The notes under the pieces: model-generated
Database searches by the model: none
Seen by the model: only the letters and a program-made list of their open reading frames with translations
Told to the model about the DNA's origin: nothing
Origin: a virus
IMG/VR virus record: IMGVR_UViG_3300025168_000367
Coordinates: 1 to 31,869 of that record
Strand: one strand, 5' to 3'
Length of the DNA: 31,869 nt
Part shown: one piece after another, positions 22,960 through 30,521 of the stretch
How the letters are laid out: each line of letters opens with the position of its first letter
Numbering within the stretch: position 1 is the stretch's first letter
Made by a program: the position numbers and the translations under genes

Positions 22960-24030
22960 ATGAGAATGTGCATACTTGGTGATACGCATTTTGGAATGCG
23001 TGGTGATTCTATTATCTTCCATAAACACTATGAGAAGTTCTACGATACGGTATTCTTTCCGTATTTAAAAGAAAATAATATAGATACAATATTTCAAATG
23101 GGCGATTTATTCGACCGCCGAAAATTTATCAACTTCAACTCCCTATTCTTATGTCGTAAATATTTCTTTAATAGATTAAAAGAAAACAATATTACATTCT
23201 ATTCCATTCTAGGTAATCATGACATTACCTATCGTAATACATTAGAAATCAATTCATCACAATTACTACTAAACGAATATGATAACATAACAGTCTATGA
23301 TGAGTTTGTCACAAAAGAATTTGATGGCATTCCAATAGACATCGTTCCTTGGTTATGTGATGACAATGAAGAAAGAATAAAAGAATCAATAAAGAATAGT
23401 CGTTCACAACTTTGTATTGGCCATTTTGAGATACGAGGGTTTGAAATGGATAAGGGCAATATTTCACAAACAGGTATTGACAAATCTCTTTTATCCAAGT
23501 ATGATATGGTTTTATCTGGACATTTTCATCATAAGTCAGATGATGGCCAAATATTTTATGTTGGTACTCCAGGTCAAATGACATGGGCAGACTATAAAGA
23601 CCCAAGAGGTTTTCATATCTTTGATACGAACACAAGAGAATTAGAGTTTATACAAAACCCATTTGAGATATTTCATAAGATAAGTTATGATGATAGAGAT
23701 AAAAGTATTGAAGACTTCAAGAAATTTGATTTTACAAAATACCAAGATAGCTATGTAAAAGTAGTTGTACTACATAAACAGAATCCATTTTTGTTTGATT
23801 ATTTAACTGATAACTTATATAAAGCTGGTGCAGCTGATATAGCTATTGTCGAAGACTTTAATGATGACCTCATAGTAAATGATGATGATATTGTTAATCA
23901 AGCTGAAGATACAATGACTATATTGTCCAAGTATATTGATGGACTATCTCTTAATGTTGAAAGCGAAAAACTTAAAACATTAATGAGAGAATTATATGTT
24001 GAAGCATTACACACGGAAGAAACTGATTGA
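22960..24030 (+). CDS. 47: Recombination nuclease subunit gp47
   Basis: This 356-aa product (T4 339) is the Mre11-like nuclease that with gp46 resects DNA ends for recombination-dependent replication and host DNA breakdown. The metallophosphoesterase motifs are present: LGDTHFG (D8, H10), MGDLFDRR (D49), LGNHDIT (N86, H87), then IGHFEI and LSGHFHHKS. It is followed directly by gp46, whose TTG start overlaps its stop codon by three bases, so the two are probably made in fixed ratio. Confidence 0.95.
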   Translation: MRMCILGDTHFGMRGDSIIFHKHYEKFYDTVFFPYLKENNIDTIFQMGDLFDRRKFINFNSLFLCRKYFFNRLKENNITFYSILGNHDITYRNTLEINSSQLLLNEYDNITVYDEFVTKEFDGIPIDIVPWLCDDNEERIKESIKNSRSQLCIGHFEIRGFEMDKGNISQTGIDKSLLSKYDMVLSGHFHHKSDDGQIFYVGTPGQMTWADYKDPRGFHIFDTNTRELEFIQNPFEIFHKISYDDRDKSIEDFKKFDFTKYQDSYVKVVVLHKQNPFLFDYLTDNLYKAGAADIAIVEDFNDDLIVNDDDIVNQAEDTMTILSKYIDGLSLNVESEKLKTLMRELYVEALHTEETD

Positions 24031-25745
24031 TTATATTTAGAAAAGTAAAATGGAAAAATCTATTAAGTACAGGTAACCATTTTTCAGAAATTGATTTAGA
24101 TAAGAATATCAACACATTAATTGTTGGTGTCAATGGTTCAGGCAAATCTACTTTGCTTGATGCTTTGTGTTTTGGTCTATTTGGGAAACCATTTCGTAAT
24201 ATTCCAAAAGGCAATCTTACTAATTCAATCAATGGCAAAAACTGTGAAGTAGAAGTAGAGTTTGATACTAACAACAAATCATACAGAGTTGTTCGTAATA
24301 TCAGACCTAATAAATTTGAAATATATATTGATGGTGAATTACTAAATCAAGATGCTGCTATAAGAGATTATCAAGAACAACTTGAAAAGTTCATATTAAA
24401 AATGAACTATAAATCTTTTACACAAATAGTAGTTCTAGGCTCAGCCGCATTTACTCCGTTCATGCAACTATCTAATAATGATAGGCGTGCTATAATTGAA
24501 GACTTGCTAGATATACAAATCTTTTCTGTAATGAATAAAATTACAAGAGAACGATTAGGCAACAATAAAGATTTATTGAGTGAGAAAAGACACAACATTC
24601 AATTGACACAACAAAAATATGATTTTGAAGAAAAACGAATAGGCGATTTAAAACAAAACAATGAAGACAAAATAGATGAATACAACCAAGATATTCTTAC
24701 CAATGAAAATAATATCAATAATCTCACTGAAGAAATTGCGACAATTGGATTACAAGTCAATGAAATTCAAGAGGTTGTTGCAGGCAGACTCGAAACAGAA
24801 CAACGAGTAAAACAACTCAATCAGCTTGAAACTCAAATAGAAACCAATTTATCTAAGTATAAAAAAGATGTTGATTTCTTTGAACACAATGATGATTGTC
24901 CAACATGTAGCCAATTAATTGAGAATGAATTTAAAACAGGACAAATAGAAACTCTTAAAAGTAAGATTACTGGTTGTGATACTGGTCTAACTGAATTAGA
25001 TACTAAAGTAACAGAAGAACAATCCAAACTCAATGTCATCTCAGAAAAACAAATAGAGATACAACAACTGCAGATTAAGACGGCAACAAACACAACATCA
25101 ATTACTGAAATCAATAGATACATTGCTCGTGTCAAAACAAACATCGAAGAATTACAAAACACAAAAACAGTTTCAGAGATAGAAGAACAGAAGTTAAGTG
25201 AACTCAAAACAGAAATTGAGGCCAAAGAAACTGAATTTAAAGAATTGCTTAATGATAAAGAATACTTTGAGGTAGCAAGTGCTTTACTTAAAGATACTGG
25301 AATCAAAACAAAAATTATTAAACAATACTTGCCTGTGATAAACAAATTAGTAAACAGTTATCTGGCGAAACTAGATTTCTTTGTAAACTTTACTCTTGAT
25401 GAATCATTTAAAGAATCAATTAAGTCCAGATTTAGAGATGATTTTACATATAATAACTTTTCTCAAGGCGAAAAACAAAGAATAGATATGGCACTTATGC
25501 TAACATGGCGTGCCGTTGCTAGACTAAAGAATTCTACTAATACCAATCTACTCATACTAGATGAAACATTTGATTCATCATTAGACGCTACAGGCGTTGA
25601 TGAGTTACTTAAGATTTTACATGAACTAGATGATGTGAATATTTTTGTGATATCACATAAAGGCGATATACTACAAGATAAATTTCAAAATATAATTAAA
25701 TTTAGTAAAGTTAAGAACTTTTCAAGGATAGAAAAACATGAGTGA
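24027..25745 (+). CDS. 46: Recombination ATPase subunit gp46
   Basis: This 572-aa SMC/Rad50-like ATPase (T4 560) partners gp47. The start is TTG at 24027, overlapping the gp47 stop. Walker A is GVNGSGKST (34-42). Coiled coils run from about 170-290 and 300-410 around a zinc hook CPTC (291-294). The ABC signature is FSQGEKQRIDMAL (478-490) and Walker B LLILDETF (508-515). All parts of a working Rad50-type protein are present. Its end overlaps the peptide deformylase start by eight bases. Confidence 0.96.
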   Translation: MIIFRKVKWKNLLSTGNHFSEIDLDKNINTLIVGVNGSGKSTLLDALCFGLFGKPFRNIPKGNLTNSINGKNCEVEVEFDTNNKSYRVVRNIRPNKFEIYIDGELLNQDAAIRDYQEQLEKFILKMNYKSFTQIVVLGSAAFTPFMQLSNNDRRAIIEDLLDIQIFSVMNKITRERLGNNKDLLSEKRHNIQLTQQKYDFEEKRIGDLKQNNEDKIDEYNQDILTNENNINNLTEEIATIGLQVNEIQEVVAGRLETEQRVKQLNQLETQIETNLSKYKKDVDFFEHNDDCPTCSQLIENEFKTGQIETLKSKITGCDTGLTELDTKVTEEQSKLNVISEKQIEIQQLQIKTATNTTSITEINRYIARVKTNIEELQNTKTVSEIEEQKLSELKTEIEAKETEFKELLNDKEYFEVASALLKDTGIKTKIIKQYLPVINKLVNSYLAKLDFFVNFTLDESFKESIKSRFRDDFTYNNFSQGEKQRIDMALMLTWRAVARLKNSTNTNLLILDETFDSSLDATGVDELLKILHELDDVNIFVISHKGDILQDKFQNIIKFSKVKNFSRIEKHE

Positions 25746-26409
25746 TATTAAACAGTTTGATGATACAACAGTAGTTACTGAACCAGGCATGACATTTAGT
25801 TACAATACAGCAGAAGGCCTTGGACCAGAACCAAAAGAAACCCCAACTGAAGAGGTAAAAAAACTCAGAGATGAACCATTAGATTTATATGATGACCAAC
25901 TTCCATTACTAAGTGAAACAATGCCTGTTTATGATGAAGCTTTACCTAATGCTAACATGAGAACTCTCATAGCAAGAATGAAAATGACCATGAGAAAGTT
26001 TGGTGGTATTGGTCTATCAGCTAATCAATGTAATGTGCCAACAAGAATGTTTTTAATTTCACATCTAGGTGAAGAGATGGTTTGTATTAATCCTAAATTG
26101 ATTGCATTTGGCCAAAATGATATTAAGCTTGACGAGGGTTGTTTATCTTTTCCTGGTCTAATTCTTTCTGTAAAGAGATACGAAGATATTGATGTTGAAT
26201 ATCAAGATGAGAATGGCGAAACGGTGAATAAACATTTAGATGGAATGTTAGCAAGATGTTTTCAACATGAGCTAGACCATATGAACGGAATAAAGTTTAC
26301 CTCACAAGTGTCCAATCTTGTGTTATCCTTAGCAAAGAAAAAGCAAGATAAACTAATGAAGACTGAAACAAGAAAACAGAAAAACAATTTTAAATGGAAC
26401 GAAGCATAA
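25738..26409 (+). CDS. def: Peptide deformylase
   Basis: This 223-aa metalloenzyme removes the formyl group from new N-terminal methionines. All three motifs are intact: GIGLSANQ (90-97), EGCLS (133-137) with the metal-binding Cys135, and HELDH (177-181) with the two His ligands. Bacterial enzymes are about 170 aa. The excess is an N-terminal extension of roughly 45 residues rich in Asp, Glu, Pro and Thr. Deformylases are common in marine T4-like phages. Its ATG lies inside the end of gp46. Confidence 0.95.
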   Translation: MSDIKQFDDTTVVTEPGMTFSYNTAEGLGPEPKETPTEEVKKLRDEPLDLYDDQLPLLSETMPVYDEALPNANMRTLIARMKMTMRKFGGIGLSANQCNVPTRMFLISHLGEEMVCINPKLIAFGQNDIKLDEGCLSFPGLILSVKRYEDIDVEYQDENGETVNKHLDGMLARCFQHELDHMNGIKFTSQVSNLVLSLAKKKQDKLMKTETRKQKNNFKWNEA

Positions 26410-27690
26410 ATGGCAATTGATTATACAAAAGATGATGTAGAAGTTCAGTGGGAAAAATGGTCAGCCGCCAATCCTGTAGAAGATATGGATGACCCCGACT
26501 TTGAACAAATTAAACAAGAGACTATTACAGACCTTGAATTTGTATCAAAGATGGATGTAAAAGAATATACACTATATCAAAAGTGGTGCGAAGTTCAAGA
26601 AAAATATCCATTCACAATGGTTAATGATTTATGGGAAGGCGAGAAAAAAGTTTTAGCCAACGATAAACAAAGAATGGCTATTGAAGAAGTTAAAAATAAT
26701 GTTTGGAATCCACAAGACATAGATGAATTTATGAAGATAGAACCTGAACTCATATATGCAAACAAACAAGAAGACTTGCCAGAACTATGGAATGTTATTA
26801 GAACATTCTCGTCTACAATGAAAAACAATGCTAATATTGGTCGTAATCTTAACTTCATCGTTAGAGACAAACCAACTAAAAAATATCTTGGCGTTATTTG
26901 TATCTCATCAGATTTTCTAGACTTAACACCTAGAGATAACTTTATTGGATGGAGTAGAGAACTTAAAACACAAGGTTCAATGATTAATCATACAGCAATT
27001 GGTTCTACGATTGTTCCTCTACAACCTTTAGGTTACAACTACACAGGTGGTAAGTTACTAGCACTATTATGTTTAGATGATAAGATACAGAAACTATGGA
27101 AAGAATTGTATGGTGACACGCTAATAGGCGTTACAACTACATCCTTATATGGTAAAGCGAAACTTCATGGACTATCACAATACGATAGACTTAAACACTG
27201 GAAGAAAATGGGCTTCACTGCAGGTTCAGTTAAGTTTGAACCAAGAAGAGTGACAAGAAATAGAATCAATGATTGGATAAAGAAAAATCATACCAGAAAA
27301 TACTTTGAATGGTATGTTGCAAAGAAACCAAGTGGGCAACCACACAAAAGAGACCATAAGAATAGGTCACTATCATTTGCATATTCACAAATGAAAATGG
27401 ATAAAGCATTAACACAATCAGCTCATGCCAGAGGTATATACTTTTCTCCTTTATACAATAATTCAGCTGAGTTCTTAAGAGGTGATATTACTGAAGACAA
27501 ATTAGTAAAATCATTTGATACTTCAACTGAAGCTCTGGTAACTTTATGGAAAGAAAGATATGCAACAAAGAGAATTAGAAATTTAAAAGAATCAAACCGA
27601 GTTTCTACAGAAACATTATTCTATGATAACTTAACAGTGTTATCGTGGGAAGAAACTAAAGATTATTATCTAGACCAAGTTGGTCGGTAA
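26410..27690 (+). CDS. DruA/DUF4338-domain protein
   Basis: This 426-aa protein starts at the base after the deformylase stop. Residues about 145-276 match the pattern of DUF4338, the domain of DruA in Druantia anti-phage systems: YLGVICISSDFLDLTPRDNF (RD..IGW at 175-181), a middle segment IVPLQPLGYNYTGGKLLALL (GGKL at 213-216), VTTTSLYGKAK (241-251) and YDRLKHWKKMGFTAG (258-272). Flanking parts have no match I can name: residues 1-140 are acidic and helical, residues 280-426 basic with HTRKYFEWYVAKKPSG. Its activity is unknown. It lies in the recombination cluster without the helicase DruE or other Druantia parts, so it is not a Druantia system; a DNA-related role is inferred. Confidence 0.7.
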   Translation: MAIDYTKDDVEVQWEKWSAANPVEDMDDPDFEQIKQETITDLEFVSKMDVKEYTLYQKWCEVQEKYPFTMVNDLWEGEKKVLANDKQRMAIEEVKNNVWNPQDIDEFMKIEPELIYANKQEDLPELWNVIRTFSSTMKNNANIGRNLNFIVRDKPTKKYLGVICISSDFLDLTPRDNFIGWSRELKTQGSMINHTAIGSTIVPLQPLGYNYTGGKLLALLCLDDKIQKLWKELYGDTLIGVTTTSLYGKAKLHGLSQYDRLKHWKKMGFTAGSVKFEPRRVTRNRINDWIKKNHTRKYFEWYVAKKPSGQPHKRDHKNRSLSFAYSQMKMDKALTQSAHARGIYFSPLYNNSAEFLRGDITEDKLVKSFDTSTEALVTLWKERYATKRIRNLKESNRVSTETLFYDNLTVLSWEETKDYYLDQVGR

Positions 27691-27705
27691 TAATGGATAT
27701 AATGC

Positions 27706-27733
27706 TTGACTTATGATGTCAATCATGTATAAT
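27706..27733 (+). promoter_or_regulatory. Sigma70-type promoter of the tRNA-like RNAs
   Basis: TTGACT (27706-27711), 16-base spacer, TATAAT (27728-27733). The start would fall near 27740, six bases before the first tRNA-like RNA. The spacer holds the dyad ATGAT (27713-27717), GTCA, ATCAT (27722-27726). The GCTTGAC lead-in is shared with three other promoters here. Confidence 0.85.
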
Positions 27734-27745
27734 GGTTACTTAATT

Positions 27746-27814
27746 GCGGTGGGTTAGTAGAACAGATTATTCTTCCCGTTTAATCAGTCAGTGCGAATCT
27801 GGCACACCGCTCCA
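27746..27814 (+). tRNA. tRNA-Gly(UCC)-like RNA 1, reduced D region
   Basis: This 69-nt element folds like a tRNA. The acceptor GCGGTGG pairs with ACACCGC (six pairs; the 7:66 position is G-A), then discriminator T and encoded CCA. The T-arm is GTCAG-TGCGAAT-CTGGC. A central stem GATTA/TAATC surrounds a loop with TCC in the middle (CTTCCCG if the two T-T positions are counted in the stem). G1-C72, C2-G71, G3-C70, U73 and CC in the anticodon are glycine identity elements. Only 34 nt separate acceptor and T-arm against about 40 in normal tRNAs: the D region is reduced to a short segment TAGTAGAACAGA. T-loop position 55 is G. Confidence 0.6.
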
Positions 27815-27820
27815 ATTTTT

Positions 27821-27889
27821 GCGGAGAAGTAGTAGAACAGAAGTGGCGTCCAGTCAATTCTTTAGGTGCGAATCCTAATCTCCGCTCCA
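27821..27889 (+). tRNA. tRNA-Gly(UCC)-like RNA 2, reduced D region
   Basis: This second 69-nt copy starts six bases after the first. The acceptor GCGGAGA/TCTCCGC is a perfect 7 bp, followed by T and CCA. The T-arm TTAGG-TGCGAAT-CCTAA is perfect. The central stem (GAAGTGG with TCAATTC, one mismatch and a G-T closing pair) carries a loop CGTCCAG with TCC at the centre, but position 33 is G instead of the usual U. TAGTAGAACAGA is identical to copy 1. Stem bases differ from copy 1 by paired changes, which supports selection on structure. Whether it decodes glycine codons or has another role is open. Confidence 0.6.
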
Positions 27890-27922
27890 CTTATTGAGTT
27901 CTTTAATAAGTAAAACTTATCA
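27890..27922 (+). other. Alternative hairpins after the tRNA-like pair
   Basis: CTTATT (27890-27895) can pair with AATAAG (27905-27910); the latter can also pair with a following CTTAT. No T-run follows, so this is not a clear terminator; it may help 3' processing or reduce read-through into cobT. Confidence 0.3.
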
Positions 27923-27940
27923 TTAAATTGCTAAAATAAA

Positions 27941-27980
27941 GCTCGAAAGTGCTTGACTTTTGCATGGAAATCTGTATAAT
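27941..27980 (+). promoter_or_regulatory. Sigma70-type promoter of the cobT-like gene
   Basis: TTGACT (27953-27958), 16-base spacer, TATAAT (27975-27980). The 22 bases at 27941-27962 are repeated exactly at 30420-30441 before the cobS-like gene. The predicted start, about 27986-27988, coincides with the ATG at 27988. Confidence 0.88.
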
Positions 27981-27987
27981 GGATTAC

Positions 27988-30417
27988 ATGATAGTGAAAA
28001 AAGAAGACAATTTATTACAAGAACAGAAGTCTCAGTTAGCAAAACTGATGGCTAATGAAAATTTAACAATCGAACATCAGAAGATTTCTACTGCAAAGTT
28101 CGACCCTAAAAACAGAATATTATATCTTCCAATCTGGACTGATATGATAGGTACAACTTATGATTTGCTTTGCGGACATGAAGTTGGTCACGCTCTGTAT
28201 ACACCTGCTGAAGGATGGCATGATGCAGTTACAATTAATAATAAAGGTAAGAATTACAAAAACTTTTTAAATGTAATTGAAGATGCGAGAATTGAGAAGC
28301 GTGTACAAAGAAAATATCCAGGTCTAAAAAAATCATTCAAGACAGCATATGCTGATTTAAGAGAAAAAGATTTCTTTGGTCTTAAAGGTAGAGATGCTAA
28401 CAAATTAGCTTTTATCGATAGACTAAATCTTTTCACTAAATCACAATATACTATGGCTCTTGATTTTAATGAAGAAGAAACTAAATTATTAGAAAGAGTT
28501 AAGACTACGGAATCATGGTCAGAAGTTGTTAATGTTACGAATGATATATATGCATATTCAACTGAAGAACAATTAGACTATGAAGATGAAATGATGTCAC
28601 AACAAGAACAATTCTTTTCTGAAGACCCTGATGAAGAAGAAGGCGATTACGATGAATATGAAAGTAATGATTCTAAAGATGATGACAGCAAAGACGGTGA
28701 TAATGATGGAAATAATTCAGATTCGGATTCTGATGAAGAAGATAAAGACGAAAGTGAAAATAAAAATCAAACAGATGTTGATGATGAAGATTCTGATGAA
28801 GAAGATGGAGATGAAGATGGTCAAGTTGCAGGAATAAATAGATTTAAAGATTCAGGTTATGAAGAATCAGAAATTGATAATGGACCAAGATGTGAAACTG
28901 ATGAGAATTATAGACATAATGAAAACTCATTAGTTGACGAAGAAAGCAAAGAGTTTATTTACCTTGACTTTCCTAAACCTATCATGAAAAATATTATTAC
29001 TCCTGCTAAAAAAGTTCAAGAATTATTAGCTAAAGATTTTCAAGACCAAGAACTTCAAGGATATTTTAAGAAAGGTTTCAAAGATGAAATCTACAATGAC
29101 TTTAAAAAGAAAAATGATAAGTTTGTAGCTTTACTTGCTAAAGAATTCGAAATGAAAAAAGCTGCCAAAGTTTATGGCAAAAGAAAAATTGCAAGTACTG
29201 GTGATTTAGATATTAACAAACTTGCTTCTTATAAATTCAATGATGATATCTTTAAAAAGATGACAAGTATTCCTGAAGGCAAATCTCACGGACTAGTTCT
29301 ATTATTAGATTATTCTGGTTCAATGTGGGATAATATTCAAGGTGCTATTGAACAAGTATTAATACTTTCTAGTTTTTGTAGAAAAGTAAATATTCCATTT
29401 ACAGTTCAAACATTTTCAGATACTACTACAACTTGGTATATGGATAGAGATATAGAATTTGATAGTAAAACTTATAAACAAGATAGTGACCTTCAATCGT
29501 TTGAAACTAAAGTCGGTACATTAAAACTACAAAATGTTGTCTTAAGAGAATATCTTAATTCAAATATGAATAAAGCTGAGTATACTAAAGCAGTTCAAAA
29601 CATGTTACTGTTATCAAAATCATATGACCACGGTCTTAGATATGATTCAGTGAATAGACCTTATACACCAAAGAGTGAAAGATTAACAAATACTCCACTG
29701 CTTCAAGCATTAGTTGCTCTTGGTAAATATACTAACGAGTTCAAAGCTTCTAGAGGTCTTGACATTGTTAATTTAATTATTATACATGATGGCGATGCTG
29801 ACTATTGTCACGACTACACTGCTTTTGGTTTGAATGAATATCAAAAATATCCAGAAGACCATGTGTTAAAAAATAAATATATGCCTAAAGAAGAACATTC
29901 TCCACATGAACATACTAAAAGAATGGACACTCAAGAAACTAACATAGTTCTTAAAGATGATTCAATAAGATTTACATCTAGAATCAAACAGGGACATTAT
30001 AATACAAATCAAGTATTTCTTAATACTATGGATTGGTTTAAAAAGTTAACCGGTTCTAAAATTATTGGTTTCTATATTGTTGCTCCAAATTCAAGAGAAG
30101 TTAAAGACGCTATTTACAGACAATATGTAAATGCAGATGGTCAAACTGTTAGTGATAAAGGATATGAGAAGTGGGAATATCAAAAGAATATTGTTAAAAT
30201 ATTTAGAAAAGAAAAATTATTGGTTTCTCAAAAACCAAACTATGATGATTTCTACATGATTCTTGGAGGCAAAGACTTAAATGCTGCTGACAAAGAAGTC
30301 GAAGTATCAGGAAAAGTAACTGCTAACAAATTAAAAAATGCATTTATGAAAGTGAATAAATCAAAAGTTGTGAACAGAGTTCTGGTGAGTAAATTTATTG
30401 ATAAAATTGCTGCTTAA
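27988..30417 (+). CDS. cobT: CobT-like protein: metalloprotease motif and VWA domain
   Basis: This 809-aa protein is called CobT in marine T4-like phages. From the ATG at 27988: CGHEVGHALYTP contains HEVGH (64-68), a zinc-protease motif, with NVIEDARIE (about 96-104) as a possible third ligand. Residues about 200-280 are a long Asp/Glu/Ser run. The C-terminal VWA domain has the metal-ion site D-Y-S-G-S (441-445) in LVLLLDYSGSMWDN. MoxR ATPase plus VWA protein pairs are a known remodelling pair, and the AAA+ partner is the next gene. The first ATG lies at the predicted transcription start with no ribosome-binding site, so translation may be leaderless; upstream in-frame starts lie inside the promoter. 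The cobaltochelatase name comes from distant homology and its activity here is doubtful. Confidence 0.85.
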   Translation: MIVKKEDNLLQEQKSQLAKLMANENLTIEHQKISTAKFDPKNRILYLPIWTDMIGTTYDLLCGHEVGHALYTPAEGWHDAVTINNKGKNYKNFLNVIEDARIEKRVQRKYPGLKKSFKTAYADLREKDFFGLKGRDANKLAFIDRLNLFTKSQYTMALDFNEEETKLLERVKTTESWSEVVNVTNDIYAYSTEEQLDYEDEMMSQQEQFFSEDPDEEEGDYDEYESNDSKDDDSKDGDNDGNNSDSDSDEEDKDESENKNQTDVDDEDSDEEDGDEDGQVAGINRFKDSGYEESEIDNGPRCETDENYRHNENSLVDEESKEFIYLDFPKPIMKNIITPAKKVQELLAKDFQDQELQGYFKKGFKDEIYNDFKKKNDKFVALLAKEFEMKKAAKVYGKRKIASTGDLDINKLASYKFNDDIFKKMTSIPEGKSHGLVLLLDYSGSMWDNIQGAIEQVLILSSFCRKVNIPFTVQTFSDTTTTWYMDRDIEFDSKTYKQDSDLQSFETKVGTLKLQNVVLREYLNSNMNKAEYTKAVQNMLLLSKSYDHGLRYDSVNRPYTPKSERLTNTPLLQALVALGKYTNEFKASRGLDIVNLIIIHDGDADYCHDYTAFGLNEYQKYPEDHVLKNKYMPKEEHSPHEHTKRMDTQETNIVLKDDSIRFTSRIKQGHYNTNQVFLNTMDWFKKLTGSKIIGFYIVAPNSREVKDAIYRQYVNADGQTVSDKGYEKWEYQKNIVKIFRKEKLLVSQKPNYDDFYMILGGKDLNAADKEVEVSGKVTANKLKNAFMKVNKSKVVNRVLVSKFIDKIAA

Positions 30418-30419
30418 AT

Positions 30420-30459
30420 GCTCGAAAGTGCTTGACTTTTGGTCCAGTTGTGTTATAAT
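30420..30459 (+). promoter_or_regulatory. Sigma70-type promoter of the cobS-like gene
   Basis: TTGACT (30432-30437), 16-base spacer, TGTTATAAT with TATAAT at 30454-30459 (extended -10). It shares 22 identical bases (30420-30441) with the cobT promoter. The start falls near 30466, giving a leader of about 56 bases before the cobS ATG. Confidence 0.9.
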
Positions 30460-30521
30460 GGTTGTAGAAATTGAGTAATAACAGTGAAAAACCGCTGAGT
30501 GAAATTAGGAGAAAGTATATT

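Noticed and set aside
24833-25345. Minus-strand 170-codon frame inside gp46
   Set aside because: Antisense to the coiled-coil part of gp46; Ser/Leu-rich shadow without initiation signals.
26410-27690. A complete Druantia defence system
   Set aside because: No DruE-type helicase or other Druantia genes are present; only a DruA-type domain is seen.
27746-27889. Ordinary tRNA genes with a full cloverleaf
   Set aside because: The distance between acceptor and T-arm is about six bases too short for a normal D-arm, and no 5-bp stem with a 7-base loop closes the anticodon in either copy without extending the stem.
27949-27987. Upstream GTG/ATG extension of the CobT-like protein
   Set aside because: These codons overlap the -35 and -10 of a near-consensus promoter, so they would not be in the message; the ATG at 27988 is preferred.
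28631-28837. Plus-strand Met/Lys/Ile-rich frame inside cobT
   Set aside because: It is a shifted reading of the Asp/Glu/Ser repeat tract and has no independent support.
30471-30521. Upstream TTG start of the CobS-like protein
   Set aside because: It lacks a ribosome-binding site and lies about five bases after the predicted transcription start; the ATG at 30522 has AGGAGA at the right distance.
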